A stretch of DNA of 64,000 nt, from contig JACNMN010000003.1 of the NCBI GenBank assembly GCA_020622165.1, positions 310,001 to 374,000 of the forward strand, in the 5' to 3' direction. The notes beneath the pieces are model-generated. The model was not told the DNA's origin. It made no database searches and saw only the letters and a list, made by a program, of their open reading frames with translations. A program made the translations under genes and the position numbers. Below, in pieces: positions 24,787 through 34,093 of the stretch (positions within the stretch are counted from its first letter, which is position 1; each line of letters opens with the position of its first letter). Origin of the DNA: Boseongicola sp. H5. GTDB lineage: Bacteria > Pseudomonadota > Alphaproteobacteria > Rhodobacterales > Rhodobacteraceae.

Positions 24787-26451
24787 ATGAACCTGATGCA
24801 GGATCTCGCGCCGCAAACAGTGATGGCGCATGACAAGGACTGGTGGCGCGGCGCGGTGATCTATCAGATCTACCCCCGCAGCTTTCAGGACTCCAACCAT
24901 GATGGCATCGGCGATCTGGCCGGCATCATCCACCGGCTGCCCCATATTGCCGAGCTTGGGGTGGATGCGATCTGGATCAGTCCGTTCTTCCGCTCCCCGA
25001 TGCTGGATTTCGGATATGATGTCAGCGATTACCGCGACGTGGATCCGATGTTCGGCTCCCTTGGAGATTTCGATGCGCTGATCGGCCGGGCCCACGATCT
25101 GGGCCTGAAGGTTCTGATCGATCTCGTTCTCAGCCACACCTCGAACCAGCACGCCTGGTTCCAGGAAAGTCAGACCAGCCGCGAGAATGCGAGAACCGAC
25201 TGGTATGTCTGGGCCGATGCCAAGCCCGACGGCTCGCCCCCGAACAACTGGCTGTCGATCTTCGGCGGCTCGGCCTGGGAATGGTCGGGCGACCGGATGC
25301 AGTACTATCTGCACAATTTCCTGAAAGAGCAGCCCGATCTGAACATGCACAACCCCGCCGTGCAGCAGGAGATGCTGGACGTGGCCCGGTTCTGGCTGGA
25401 TCGCGGGGTGGATGGTTTCCGGCTTGATACGATCAATTTCTACTTCCACGACCAGCAGTTGCGCGACAACCCCCCGCTGGCACCGGAGAGCCGCAACTCG
25501 ACCATCGCGCCCGAGGTGAACCCGTATAACTGGCAGGATCACATCTATGACAAGAACCAGCCGGAGAACCTGAATTTCCTGCGCCGTCTGCGCGCGCTGC
25601 TGGATGAATACCCCGCCGCCGCCGCGGTGGGCGAGGTGGGGGACGGCCAATACGGGCTGCAGCTTCAGGCCGAATACACATCCGGCGGCGACAAGATCCA
25701 CATGTGCTACAGTTTCGAGTTCCTCTCGGGGATCGCGCCCACGCCCGAACGCGTGGGCAAGGTGATCACCGATTACGAGACCGCCATCGGCGATGGCTGG
25801 GCCTGTTGGGCGTTTTCCAATCACGACGTGATGCGCCACCCCTCGCGCTGGAACCTGGGCGAGGAGGCGCGCCGCGTCTACGCGGCCCTGCTTCTGTGCC
25901 TGCGCGGGTCGGTCTGTCTCTATCAGGGCGAAGAGCTTGGCCTGACCGAGGCCTATGTTTCCTACGAGGATCTGCAGGATCCCTATGGCATCCGCTTCTG
26001 GCCCAAGTTCAAGGGACGCGACGGTTGCCGGACGCCGATGCCGTGGGTCAGCGACAATCAGAATGGCGGATTTTCCGATGCGAAACCCTGGCTGCCGATG
26101 GCGGTCGAACATCTGAGCCGGTCGGTTGCCAATCAGGGCCGGGAGCCCGACAGCACGATGGCGTTCTACCGGTCGATGATCCGGTTCCGCCGCTCCTATC
26201 CGGCGCTGTCCAAGGGGTCGTTCACCATGGTTCAGGCCGATGGCGGGATCGTGTCATTCATTCGCGAACAGGACGGGTTGCGGATTTTCTGCGCCTTCAA
26301 CCTGACCAACATGGCCCAGCCCGCGACATTGCCCGAAGGCGACTGGCGCGAAGACAAGGGCGCGCCCTTCACCGCGATCGCAAATACCGAGGGGGAGGTG
26401 ACGCTGCCGCCCTATCAAGCCTATTTCGGCGTTCAGGATGCTGCGACCTGA
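24787..26451 (+). CDS. aglA: GH13 alpha-glucosidase
   Basis: 554 residues with no signal peptide, so it acts on imported alpha-glucosides in the cytoplasm. GH13 regions are clear: I as D-L-V-L-S-H-T-S, II as G-F-R-L-D-T-I with nucleophile Asp214, III as V-G-E-V-G-D with acid/base Glu283, IV as F-S-N-H-D-V with Asp347. The N-terminal W-W-R-G-A-V-I-Y-Q-I-Y-P-R-S-F is the oligo-1,6-glucosidase/alpha-glucosidase hallmark. It lies between aglG and aglK, as in the Sinorhizobium operon. Expected substrates are sucrose, maltose and similar disaccharides. Confidence 0.95.
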   Translation: MNLMQDLAPQTVMAHDKDWWRGAVIYQIYPRSFQDSNHDGIGDLAGIIHRLPHIAELGVDAIWISPFFRSPMLDFGYDVSDYRDVDPMFGSLGDFDALIGRAHDLGLKVLIDLVLSHTSNQHAWFQESQTSRENARTDWYVWADAKPDGSPPNNWLSIFGGSAWEWSGDRMQYYLHNFLKEQPDLNMHNPAVQQEMLDVARFWLDRGVDGFRLDTINFYFHDQQLRDNPPLAPESRNSTIAPEVNPYNWQDHIYDKNQPENLNFLRRLRALLDEYPAAAAVGEVGDGQYGLQLQAEYTSGGDKIHMCYSFEFLSGIAPTPERVGKVITDYETAIGDGWACWAFSNHDVMRHPSRWNLGEEARRVYAALLLCLRGSVCLYQGEELGLTEAYVSYEDLQDPYGIRFWPKFKGRDGCRTPMPWVSDNQNGGFSDAKPWLPMAVEHLSRSVANQGREPDSTMAFYRSMIRFRRSYPALSKGSFTMVQADGGIVSFIREQDGLRIFCAFNLTNMAQPATLPEGDWREDKGAPFTAIANTEGEVTLPPYQAYFGVQDAAT

Positions 26452-26487
26452 CGGCCGCAAAACGAAGACAAGAGGGAGGAAAAACCA

Positions 26488-27618
26488 ATGGCCGAGCTGA
26501 AGATGACAGATGTCGCCAAAGCCTATGGCGATGTTCGGGTGCTCAGTGACATCAACCTGGACATCGAGCAGGGGGAACTGATCGTCTTTGTCGGTCCGTC
26601 CGGCTGTGGCAAGTCCACGCTTCTGCGCATGGTCGCGGGGCTGGAGAAGATCACCGAAGGCACGCTGGAAATCGACGGGCAGGTGGTCAACGACGTACCG
26701 CCATCCGAACGCGGCATCGCCATGGTGTTCCAGTCCTACGCGCTTTACCCGCACATGACCGTGCGCGACAATATGGCCTTCGCCCTGAAAATCGCGGGCA
26801 AGACCAAGGATGAGATCGACGAGGCGGTGAAGGCGGCGGCCGACAAGCTGCAACTCACCCAGTTCCTGGACCGTCTGCCAAAGGCGCTTTCGGGTGGGCA
26901 GCGCCAGCGGGTCGCCATCGGGCGCTCCATCGTGCGCGACCCCAAGGTCTATCTCTTCGACGAGCCGCTTTCCAATCTGGATGCGGCCCTGCGCGTTGCC
27001 ACCCGGCTGGAGATCGCGCAGCTGAAGGAGCAGATGCCCGACAGCACGATGATCTACGTGACCCACGATCAGGTGGAGGCGATGACCCTCGCCACGCGGA
27101 TCGTGGTTCTGGCGGGCGGCGGTGTCGCGCAGGTCGGCTCGCCGCTGCAGCTCTACGAGAAGCCGAACAGCGAATTCGTGGCCCAGTTCATCGGGTCGCC
27201 CGCCATGAACCTTCTGGGTGGTGAAATCGTCGGGACGGGCGAGATCACGACCCTGAAACTGAACGAAGGGGGCGGGACGATCACCTCTCACTATCCGTCC
27301 AAACCGGAAGACATGGGCGCGAAGGTGAATGTGGGCATCCGGCCGGAAGACATGGTCGCCACCGACGGCACCGATTTCGCCTATCACGGAACCGTTGAGA
27401 TCACCGAGGCTCTGGGGGAGGTGACGTTGCTCTATTTCGAGAAATCCGCGCCGGAGCATGACCCGGTCATCGGCAAGTTGCAGGGCATCCACTCCAATGT
27501 CCGCCGCACGGATGTGAAACTGACGGCCGATCCGGCCAAGGTGCATGTGTTCAAGGACGGCATCTCGCTCCACTACCGCGACCAGCCGGTTTTCCTGCCC
27601 GGTGTGCAGCCGCATTGA
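26488..27618 (+). CDS. aglK: alpha-glucoside ABC transporter ATP-binding protein
   Basis: 376 residues. Walker A is [10 protein letters not shown]-loop [12 protein letters not shown], signature [14 protein letters not shown], Walker [16 protein letters not shown]-terminal regulatory domain starts near [16 protein letters not shown] precedes the ATG. It is the last gene of the agl operon and energises AglEFG. It is a paralogue of the ATPase at 4143-5225, and in CUT1 systems such ATPases are sometimes shared. Confidence 0.94.
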   Translation: MAELKMTDVAKAYGDVRVLSDINLDIEQGELIVFVGPSGCGKSTLLRMVAGLEKITEGTLEIDGQVVNDVPPSERGIAMVFQSYALYPHMTVRDNMAFALKIAGKTKDEIDEAVKAAADKLQLTQFLDRLPKALSGGQRQRVAIGRSIVRDPKVYLFDEPLSNLDAALRVATRLEIAQLKEQMPDSTMIYVTHDQVEAMTLATRIVVLAGGGVAQVGSPLQLYEKPNSEFVAQFIGSPAMNLLGGEIVGTGEITTLKLNEGGGTITSHYPSKPEDMGAKVNVGIRPEDMVATDGTDFAYHGTVEITEALGEVTLLYFEKSAPEHDPVIGKLQGIHSNVRRTDVKLTADPAKVHVFKDGISLHYRDQPVFLPGVQPH

Positions 27619-27828
27619 GGGTGTGGCCGTTGCCCGGGGCGAGGCGGTCCGGTTTCGAAGTGCGTCGTGAAGACCCCGGCGGCATCGCGTCTGACGCCGG
27701 CAAAGGATCGGACGTCGGGGCGTGAATGCGTCCCGTTACGCCTCTCGCGCGGTTCATATCTTTGCATCCGCTTGTTGCACGTGGCCGGTTTGCGTCGGAC
27801 AATTGAACCTGCGACGGGTTGGCGATAA

Positions 27829-27849
27829 ATGAACTCCCGTTCAGTTCAT
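27829..27849. promoter_or_regulatory. candidate operator upstream of SDR gene
   Basis: ATGAACT at 27829-27835 and AGTTCAT at 27843-27849 are perfect inverted 7-base arms around a 7-base spacer. They end 17 bases before the SDR start codon, a position suited to repression. The symmetry resembles TetR-family sites, but no such regulator is in the window. The rest of the 248-base gap after aglK shows no other clear element. Confidence 0.35.
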
Positions 27850-27866
27850 ATGCAAGGACCGCGAAG

Positions 27867-28628
27867 ATGGAGATTTCAACGGCCAAGGCCATCGTCACCG
27901 GCGGGGCGTCCGGGCTAGGGGAGGCCTGCGTGCGTCATCTTGCCGGGCAGGGCGCGCAGGTGACGATCTTCGATCTGGAGGCCGCGCGCGGGTCCGCCGT
28001 GGCGGACGAGCTTTCCGGGGTTCGCTTTGCCGAGGTCGATGTGACCGAAGACGCCGCAACCGTCAGCGCGGTGGCGGAGGCCGCCGAGGCGATGGGGGGC
28101 CTTACCGCCGTCATCAATTGCGCGGGCATCGCCACGGGGGCCAAGACTGTGGGGCGCGACGGGCCGCACCCGCTGGACCGGTTTCAGCGCACGATCGACA
28201 TCAACCTTGTCGGGGCCTTCAATGTTCTGCGTCTGGCGGCGGCGGAAATGGCCAGGAATACCCCCAATGACGATGGCGAGCGGGGGGTGATCGTCAACAC
28301 GGCCTCGGTCGCGGCTTTCGAAGGGCAGAAAGGGCAGGCGGCCTATGCGGCCTCCAAGGCGGGTGTCGCGGGGATGTCCCTGCCGGTTGCCCGCGATCTG
28401 GCCTCGCTTGGTATCCGCTGCTGCGCGATTGCGCCGGGCATATTCCACACGCCGATGCTGGAAGGTTTGGGGCAGGACATCATGGATGGCCTCGCCGCCG
28501 ACGTGATCTTTCCCAAGCGGCTGGGAAGGCCCGAGGAATTCGCCCGGCTGGCGGCGTTCATCCTGACCTGCCCCTATCTGAACGGCGAGACGATCCGCCT
28601 TGACGGGGCGCTGCGCATGCCAGCCTGA
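27867..28628 (+). CDS. short-chain dehydrogenase, 3-hydroxyacyl-CoA dehydrogenase type II-like
   Basis: 253 residues from the ATG at 27867, which has AAGGA 8 bases upstream. A classical SDR with the cofactor loop V-T-G-G-A-S-G-L-G-E, N-C-A-G-I, catalytic Ser in N-T-A-S-V-A and Tyr/Lys in Y-A-A-S-K-A-G. The A-A-F-E-G-Q-K-G-Q-A-A-Y segment and the R-L-G-R-P-E-E-F-A-R-L end are typical of the HSD10 / 3-hydroxy-2-methylbutyryl-CoA dehydrogenase group, which acts in fatty-acid and isoleucine breakdown with NAD. It stands alone between aglK and edd, with its own promoter region and an inverted repeat. Confidence 0.85.
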   Translation: MEISTAKAIVTGGASGLGEACVRHLAGQGAQVTIFDLEAARGSAVADELSGVRFAEVDVTEDAATVSAVAEAAEAMGGLTAVINCAGIATGAKTVGRDGPHPLDRFQRTIDINLVGAFNVLRLAAAEMARNTPNDDGERGVIVNTASVAAFEGQKGQAAYAASKAGVAGMSLPVARDLASLGIRCCAIAPGIFHTPMLEGLGQDIMDGLAADVIFPKRLGRPEEFARLAAFILTCPYLNGETIRLDGALRMPA

Positions 28629-28745
28629 ACGCAGACAGGTTACGAAAAAATGCAGGATCGTGATTTTTTGCAACCCGTTCCGGCGGCTGGCCTTCGAGAT
28701 CGCCCAAAGCGGGGGCGCAGATTTCTGGCGCGGCCCCTCTGGAAT

Positions 28746-28759
28746 TGTTAGCGCTAACA
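28746..28759. promoter_or_regulatory. LacI-type operator upstream of edd
   Basis: TGTTAGCGCTAACA is a perfect 14-base palindrome with the central GC step flanked by TTAGC/GCTAA, 36 bases before the edd start codon. The 12-base core GTTAGCGCTAAC recurs upstream of zwf at 46549-46560. It differs from the AAAGCGCTTT type near aglR, so a second LacI-family regulator, not encoded here, is expected. Confidence 0.7.
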
Positions 28760-28795
28760 GGTTAGAGTGCCTCAAGCCGATGCCAGGAGACACCC

Positions 28796-30601
28796 ATGCC
28801 CCTCGACGCCCGTATTGCCGATATCACCGCCCGCATTCAGGACCGTTCCCGCAAGACGCGCAGCATCTACATGGAGCGCATGCGTCGCGCCGCAGAGGAT
28901 GGCCCGCGCCGGGCGCATCTGAGTTGCGGCAACCAGGCCCATGCCTATGCCGCGATGGGCGCCGACAAGGACGCGCTGGTGGATGCGAGAGTGCCCAATC
29001 TGGGGATCGTGACCGCCTATAACGACATGCTAAGCGCCCACCAGCCTTTCGAGACCTATCCGCAGAAGATCAAGGATGCCGCGCGCGCCGCAGGCGCGAC
29101 CGCGCAGGTGGCCGGCGGCGTACCCGCGATGTGCGACGGGGTCACCCAGGGACAGGTGGGCATGGAACTGAGCCTGTTTTCCCGCGACGTGATCGCGCTG
29201 GCCACGGGTGTAGCGCTGTCGCACAACACGTTCGATGCGGCGGTCTATCTGGGTGTCTGCGACAAGATCGTTCCCGGTCTGGTCATCGCGGCGGCCACTT
29301 TCGGCTATCTGCCGGGTATCTTCATTCCTGCCGGGCCGATGGTCTCCGGCCTGCCCAACGATGAAAAATCCAGGGTTCGCCAGCAGTTTGCCGCGGGCGA
29401 GGTGGGGCGTGACGTGCTCATGAAAGCCGAGATGGACAGCTATCACGGCCCCGGAACCTGCACCTTTTACGGCACGGCCAATTCCAATCAGATGCTGATG
29501 GAATTCATGGGGCTGCACCTGCCGGGCGCCAGTTTCGTCAACCCCGGCACGCCGCTGCGCGAGGCGCTGACCGCGGCGGCGGCGGAGCGGGCCGTCTCGA
29601 TCACAGGGCTGGGCAACGACTATCGCCCGGTTTGCGATATTCTGGACGAAAGGGCCTTCGTGAACGGCATTGTGGGCCTGATGGCGACGGGCGGGTCCAC
29701 CAATCTGGTGATCCATCTGGTGGCGATGGCGCGGGCGGCGGGCGTGATCCTTGACTGTTCCGATTTCGCCGAGATTTCCGCGGTCACTCCGTTGATGGCG
29801 CGGGTCTATCCCAACGGTCTGGCGGATGTGAACCATTTCCATGCCGCCGGCGGGCTTGGCTACATGATCGGCGAGTTGCTGGAGGCGGGCCTGCTGCATC
29901 CCGATACCGAAACGGTGGCGGGCACGGGCCTGCATCGCTATGCGCAAGAGCCGAAGCTGAAGGACGGCGTGCTGGTCTATGAGGACGGCGCGGGGGAGAG
30001 CCTCAACACGAAGATTCTTCGCCCGGCAACCGACCCGTTCCAGCGGACCGGCGGGCTGGCCGAACTGCGCGGCAATCTGGGCCGGGGGATCATGAAAGTC
30101 TCCGCCGTTGCGCCCGAGCGCCATGTGATCGAGGCGCCGGCGGCGATTTTCGAGAGTCAGGCCGACGTCAAGAAAGCCTTTCAGAACAACGAACTCAATC
30201 GCGATGTTATCGTGGTTGTCCGGTTTCAGGGTCCGAAGTCGAACGGGATGCCCGAACTGCACGCGCTGACACCGGTTCTTGCGGTGCTGCAGGATCGGGG
30301 CCACAAGGTTGCGCTGGTCACCGACGGGCGGATGTCCGGGGCGTCGGGCAAGGTGCCGTCGGCCATTCATGTGGCCCCCGAGGCGCTGGACGGAGGGCTG
30401 ATCGGCAAGCTTGAGGATGGCGATATCATCCGGGTCGATGCCACAAGGGGCGTGCTGGAGGTTCTGACCGAGGGCGTCGAGGACCGCGCCCCCGCCACGC
30501 CGGATCTGTCGGCCAATTCCCATGGCATCGGGCGGGAGATGTTCGAGATCTTTCGCCGGACGGCCGGTTCCGCCGCCGATGGCGCGGGCGTGGTTGTCTA
30601 G
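28796..30601 (+). CDS. edd: phosphogluconate dehydratase
   Basis: 601 residues, full length for Edd of the IlvD/Edd family. It converts 6-phosphogluconate to 2-keto-3-deoxy-6-phosphogluconate in the Entner-Doudoroff pathway. Candidate Fe-S cysteines are in [21 protein letters not shown] and [14 protein letters not shown]. The C-terminal [12 protein letters not shown] is the family signature. AGGAG precedes the ATG by 6-7 bases. The operator at 28746 and eda 77 bases downstream indicate an edd-eda unit. Confidence 0.96.
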   Translation: MPLDARIADITARIQDRSRKTRSIYMERMRRAAEDGPRRAHLSCGNQAHAYAAMGADKDALVDARVPNLGIVTAYNDMLSAHQPFETYPQKIKDAARAAGATAQVAGGVPAMCDGVTQGQVGMELSLFSRDVIALATGVALSHNTFDAAVYLGVCDKIVPGLVIAAATFGYLPGIFIPAGPMVSGLPNDEKSRVRQQFAAGEVGRDVLMKAEMDSYHGPGTCTFYGTANSNQMLMEFMGLHLPGASFVNPGTPLREALTAAAAERAVSITGLGNDYRPVCDILDERAFVNGIVGLMATGGSTNLVIHLVAMARAAGVILDCSDFAEISAVTPLMARVYPNGLADVNHFHAAGGLGYMIGELLEAGLLHPDTETVAGTGLHRYAQEPKLKDGVLVYEDGAGESLNTKILRPATDPFQRTGGLAELRGNLGRGIMKVSAVAPERHVIEAPAAIFESQADVKKAFQNNELNRDVIVVVRFQGPKSNGMPELHALTPVLAVLQDRGHKVALVTDGRMSGASGKVPSAIHVAPEALDGGLIGKLEDGDIIRVDATRGVLEVLTEGVEDRAPATPDLSANSHGIGREMFEIFRRTAGSAADGAGVVV

Positions 30602-30678
30602 GCGCCGCGGCCTGCGTATCCCTGTGGCAGGCTTCCGGTTTCGCCGGAGCCACCCCCCCGAGTGAAAAGGACGACAGG

Positions 30679-31317
30679 ATGACCCCTTTGCAGGCCAGCC
30701 AGACCACCCGCAAGATCTGCCAGATGGCGCCGATCGTCCCGGTCCTCGTGGTGGAGGACGCAGCCCATGCGCGCCCGCTGGCCGAGGCGCTGGTGGCCGG
30801 GGGTCTGCCCGCGCTGGAGGTGACGTTGCGAACCCCCGCCGCGCTGGAGGTCATCGCGGAAATGGCCCGGGTGCCGGGCGGCGTCGTAGGGGCGGGCACG
30901 TTGCTGACCCCCGCGGATGTCGGGGCGGCCAAGGATGCGGGCGCGCAATTCGGCGTGGCCCCCGGGGCGACCGACCGGCTTCTGGCCGCCTGTGAGGACG
31001 CCGATCTGCCGCTTCTGCCCGGCGCGGCCACCGCCTCCGAGGTGATGGCGCTTTTCGAGCGGGGCTATGACATGCTGAAATTCTTTCCCGCCGAGGCTTC
31101 GGGCGGGGCGCCTGCGCTGAAAGCCATCGGCGCGCCGATCCCGCAGGTTTCCTTCTGCCCCACCGGCGGGGTGTCGCCCGGCAATGCGGCGGAGTATCTG
31201 GCCCTGCCGAACGTGCTTTGCGCGGGAGGAAGCTGGGTCGCGCCCGCCGATGCGGTTGCAGGCGGGGACTGGGCGCGGATCACCGCCCTTGCGGCCGAGG
31301 CGGCCGCTCTCGGCTGA
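30679..31317 (+). CDS. eda: 2-dehydro-3-deoxyphosphogluconate (KDPG) aldolase
   Basis: 212 residues of a class I aldolase. The Schiff-base lysine is Lys134 in M-L-K-F-F-P-A-E, and the proton-handling Glu is in P-A-L-E-V-T-L-R-T. G-A-G-T-L-L-T and F-C-P-T-G-G-V are phosphate-binding loops. It splits KDPG to pyruvate and glyceraldehyde-3-phosphate. It would also serve KDG from mannonate once phosphorylated, linking it with the uxuA operon. It follows edd by 77 bases. Confidence 0.96.
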   Translation: MTPLQASQTTRKICQMAPIVPVLVVEDAAHARPLAEALVAGGLPALEVTLRTPAALEVIAEMARVPGGVVGAGTLLTPADVGAAKDAGAQFGVAPGATDRLLAACEDADLPLLPGAATASEVMALFERGYDMLKFFPAEASGGAPALKAIGAPIPQVSFCPTGGVSPGNAAEYLALPNVLCAGGSWVAPADAVAGGDWARITALAAEAAALG

Positions 31318-31475
31318 GACTTGCCAAAATCCCCGCGCGCGGGCGGCGGGTGATTGCCAGATCGCAGATTCTGACGATCTGGTTCAAAGAAATGATCGAA
31401 ATGTGCATCGTAACGGGCCGCGGATATCCCCAAGTTCTGCCGTATCGCGCAAGACATCAAAAAAGGAGTCGCCCG

Positions 31476-32090
31476 ATGCGAAAACGACATATCTTTGCTT
31501 TGCCCATGGCCTTTGTCGTGGCCGCCGGAACAGGCCCGGCACTGGCAGGCAACCTTGACCCGGCGCCGATGGAACAGCCTGTGGTTGTTGCACAGCCTGC
31601 GCCGGTTTTTGCCGGCAATGACTGGACCGGTTTCTATCTCGGTGGACAGCTCGGCTTTGGTGACGTCGGCACCGGCGGAGCGGCCAACGTGGATGGCGAT
31701 GGCGGGTTTGCCGGTATTCACGGCGGCTATATGTGGGATTTCGGGAACACCGTGATCGGTGCCGAAATCGACTATGATTTCTCGGAGATGGAACTGGACG
31801 CAGGCGCCGGCACGATTGACGAGGTCGGCCGGCTGAAACTGCGTGCCGGTTGGGACGCGGGCAACACGCTTATCTACGGCACCGTGGGTGCGGCCAATGC
31901 GGCAGCCAATATCGGTGGCGTCGATTATGACGACACCGGCTGGCTGGCGGGCGCGGGCCTTGCCTATGATCTGGGCAACAGCTGGCTGGTCGGCGGCGAG
32001 ATCCTGTATCACGAGTTCGAAGATTTCGACTCCACCGGCATCGACGTGGACGTGACCACGATCAGCGCGCGGGTGTCCTACCGGTTCTGA
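31476..32090 (+). CDS. outer-membrane beta-barrel protein (Omp25/OmpA-like porin family)
   Basis: 204 residues. The start at 31476 has AAAAGGAG just upstream. A signal peptide (M-R-K-R-H-I-F-A-L-P-M-A-F-V-V-A-A-G-T-G-P-A-L-A) is followed by a short P/V/A linker and then W-T-G-F-Y-L-G-G-Q-L-G-F-G, which begins the barrel. Alternating hydrophobic strands, repeated G-Y-M-W-D-F / G-N-T-V-I-G-A-E-I-D-Y elements and the final R-V-S-Y-R-F with terminal Phe mark an outer-membrane barrel of about eight strands. A strong terminator follows. Function is unknown, probably structural. Confidence 0.85.
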   Translation: MRKRHIFALPMAFVVAAGTGPALAGNLDPAPMEQPVVVAQPAPVFAGNDWTGFYLGGQLGFGDVGTGGAANVDGDGGFAGIHGGYMWDFGNTVIGAEIDYDFSEMELDAGAGTIDEVGRLKLRAGWDAGNTLIYGTVGAANAAANIGGVDYDDTGWLAGAGLAYDLGNSWLVGGEILYHEFEDFDSTGIDVDVTTISARVSYRF

Positions 32091-32114
32091 TCCGATCCGC
32101 ACTTAATGAAACAA

Positions 32115-32148
32115 GGGGCGGGCCGCGAATGTGCGGTCCGCCCTTTTT
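32115..32148 (+). terminator. Rho-independent terminator after the outer-membrane protein gene
   Basis: GGGCGGGCCGC at 32116-32126 pairs with GCGGTCCGCCC at 32133-32143 (11 pairs, one G-U) around the six-base loop GAATGT, followed at once by TTTTT. It lies 25 bases after the stop codon and separates the gene from the convergent lyase gene. Confidence 0.9.
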
Positions 32149-32160
32149 GGTGGTATCGTC

Positions 32161-32985
32161 TCAGTCCTCTCCGCGCAGCAGCGCGTCGACCCTGTCGCTG
32201 GAAATCCCCCGGATCAGGGGCGTGAAATCGCCATGATCGAACATGGCCTCCGCGGCATCATGGATCACCCGGTGCGTGACCCGTGCAAGGGCGGACCCAA
32301 GCGAGATGCGCGCCACCCCCGCGGCGGCATAATCGGCCCGGGGAATTCCGGCGAACCGGCCCGCGGCCAGGGCGTTGACGGGCACTGGGCTTGCCGCACA
32401 GAGCCGGGCGATATCGGACAGATCGGGCGGCATCGGCGTATAGACGCAATCGGCCCCGGCCTCGGCATAGGCCAGGCAGCGGCGCAGCGCCTCTTCCATA
32501 TCGTATTGCCCGGTCATGACCCCGTCGGCCCGTGCGCACAGCACGAAATCCCGGGCCGACGCACGGGCGGCCGCAGACGCGGCCCGGATCCTGTCCACCG
32601 CGTCCGGAAAGGCATAGGGCTTGCCCGAGGGGAAGGCCGTATCCTCGATGGAGATGCCCGCAAGCCCTGCCTCGACCGAGAGCCGCACCGTTTCGGCGCT
32701 GTCCTCGGGGCCATCGCCGAAGCCGTTCTCGAAATCGCCCGATACGGGCAGGGGCGTGGCCGCGACCAGATCCACGGCGTGGGCCAGCGCCTCGTCACGG
32801 GTGAGCGTGCCGCCATCGGGGCGGCCAAGGGTGAAGGCATGGGCGGCCGAGGATGTGCCGATAGCCTGTGCGCCAAGGCCGGCCAGCATCCGGGCGCTGC
32901 CCGCATCCCACGCATTGGCGAGGATGAACGGATTGCCGGGTTGATGAAGCGCGCGAAAGGCGCGTCCGGGGTCGTGACGGCTCAT
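32161..32985 (-). CDS. isocitrate lyase/PEP mutase family protein
   Basis: A 274-residue barrel protein. F-I-L-A-N-A-W-D-A-G-S-A-R, the metal-binding D-F-E-N-G-F-G, I-S-I-E-D-T and C-A-R-A-D match the PEP-mutase/oxaloacetate-decarboxylase branch. The K-K-C-G-H motif of true isocitrate lyase is absent. Likely activity is C-C or C-P bond cleavage of a small 2-oxo or 2-hydroxy acid; the exact substrate is unknown. Its ATG overlaps the stop codon of ada by 4 bases, so the two are translationally coupled and alkylation-induced expression is possible. Confidence 0.8.
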   Translation of the reverse strand: MSRHDPGRAFRALHQPGNPFILANAWDAGSARMLAGLGAQAIGTSSAAHAFTLGRPDGGTLTRDEALAHAVDLVAATPLPVSGDFENGFGDGPEDSAETVRLSVEAGLAGISIEDTAFPSGKPYAFPDAVDRIRAASAAARASARDFVLCARADGVMTGQYDMEEALRRCLAYAEAGADCVYTPMPPDLSDIARLCAASPVPVNALAAGRFAGIPRADYAAAGVARISLGSALARVTHRVIHDAAEAMFDHGDFTPLIRGISSDRVDALLRGED

Positions 32986-34043
32986 GTCGATGTCCTTTTC
33001 TGATCTTCATATTGTCGTTCGAGTGTCAGCAGGTGATCCTTGCGCCAGAGTCCGCCGCCATAGCCGGTCAGGCCCCCGTCGGCCCCGGTGATCCGGTGGC
33101 AGGGCACCAGAATGGCAAGGGTGTTGGCGCCGTTGGCGCGGGCGACGGCGCGCACCGCATCGGGGCGGCCGAGCGCTTCGGCAAGCTGGCCATAGCTGCG
33201 CCGTTCACCCGCCGGGATGCGTTGCAGCTCGGCCCAGACCGATTGCTGAAAGACGCTGCCCGGTTGCCGAAGCGGCAGGTCGAACCGGGCGGAACCGCCG
33301 CTGAAATAGAGGTGCAGCGCGCGCTCCAGCCGGTCGATCAGATCGGTCCTGCCAAAGCCGAGCCTGCCGTGGCTGTCCAACAGAAGCCGGCGCAGCGCGG
33401 CGGGCAGGGCCTTGCGGTCGAAGAACTCCAGCAGATGGAGCGCGTGGCGACTGGCCACGGCGATCATCGGGCCGACGGGGGTGGCGATCCAGTCGGCGGT
33501 CAACTCGGCCGATTTGAGCAACTGGCCGGGCGGCAGCCCCAGACGCCGGATCACGGCCTGACGGAACGCATCGGGGGAGGAGAAGCCCGCATCGATCTGC
33601 GCGTCGATCACCCGGCCGCCCGCGGCCAATGTGGTGAACCCGGCCGCCAGACGGCGGTGCCGCGCCATTTCCAGAAAGCTCAGCCCGAAGGCCCGTTTGA
33701 AGGCGCGCCGCGCGGTGGACGGCTCGATCTTCATGGCGATGATGTCGGCCTCCGACCAGCGGCGGGACGGCTCGGCCTCCAGCGCGGCCAGAAGCCGCGT
33801 CACCATCGGGTCGCCATGGGCCAGCGGGTCGCAGCGCTTGCAGGGGCGAAAGCCCGCGCCGATGGAGGCGGCAGCACTGTCGAAAAAGCGGCAATTCGCG
33901 CGGTTCGGTTTGCGGGCTGGGCAGCTCAGGCGGCAAAAGATCCCTGTCGTCGTGACGCCGACAAAGACCTGCCCGTCATAGGCCGGATCACGTGCCAGAA
34001 GGGCGGTATAGAGCGTGTCAGAATCGGGTGTGGTCATCAGCAT
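32982..34043 (-). CDS. ada: bifunctional Ada: methylphosphotriester-DNA and O6-methylguanine-DNA methyltransferase / transcriptional activator
   Basis: About 353 residues. The N-terminal Zn domain has F-C-R-L-S-C-P-A-R-K and G-F-R-P-C-K-R-C, with four cysteines, one being the methyl-phosphotriester acceptor. An AraC-type helix-turn-helix domain is in the middle (F-L-E-M-A-R-H-R-R-L). The C-terminal O6-alkylguanine transferase has the active Cys in I-L-V-P-C-H-R-I. It repairs alkylated DNA and, once methylated, activates the adaptive response. Starts at 34043 or 34037 are equally possible. It is upstream of and overlaps the PEP-mutase-family gene. Confidence 0.93.
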   Translation of the reverse strand: MLMTTPDSDTLYTALLARDPAYDGQVFVGVTTTGIFCRLSCPARKPNRANCRFFDSAAASIGAGFRPCKRCDPLAHGDPMVTRLLAALEAEPSRRWSEADIIAMKIEPSTARRAFKRAFGLSFLEMARHRRLAAGFTTLAAGGRVIDAQIDAGFSSPDAFRQAVIRRLGLPPGQLLKSAELTADWIATPVGPMIAVASRHALHLLEFFDRKALPAALRRLLLDSHGRLGFGRTDLIDRLERALHLYFSGGSARFDLPLRQPGSVFQQSVWAELQRIPAGERRSYGQLAEALGRPDAVRAVARANGANTLAILVPCHRITGADGGLTGYGGGLWRKDHLLTLERQYEDQKRTST

Positions 34044-34093
34044 GGGGGCAGAGTAGCGCGCTTGCCGCGGCCGGTGAGCCGGAAATCGGGCGT

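Noticed and set aside
23710-26112. 800-codon open frame on the minus strand opposite aglG and aglA
   Set aside because: No recognisable domain, and it covers two clear genes with catalytic motifs on the other strand.
28645-28669. AAAAAAT/ATTTTTT inverted repeat after the SDR gene
   Set aside because: The stem is only seven A-T pairs with an 11-base loop, too weak to claim as a terminator, although transcription could end there.
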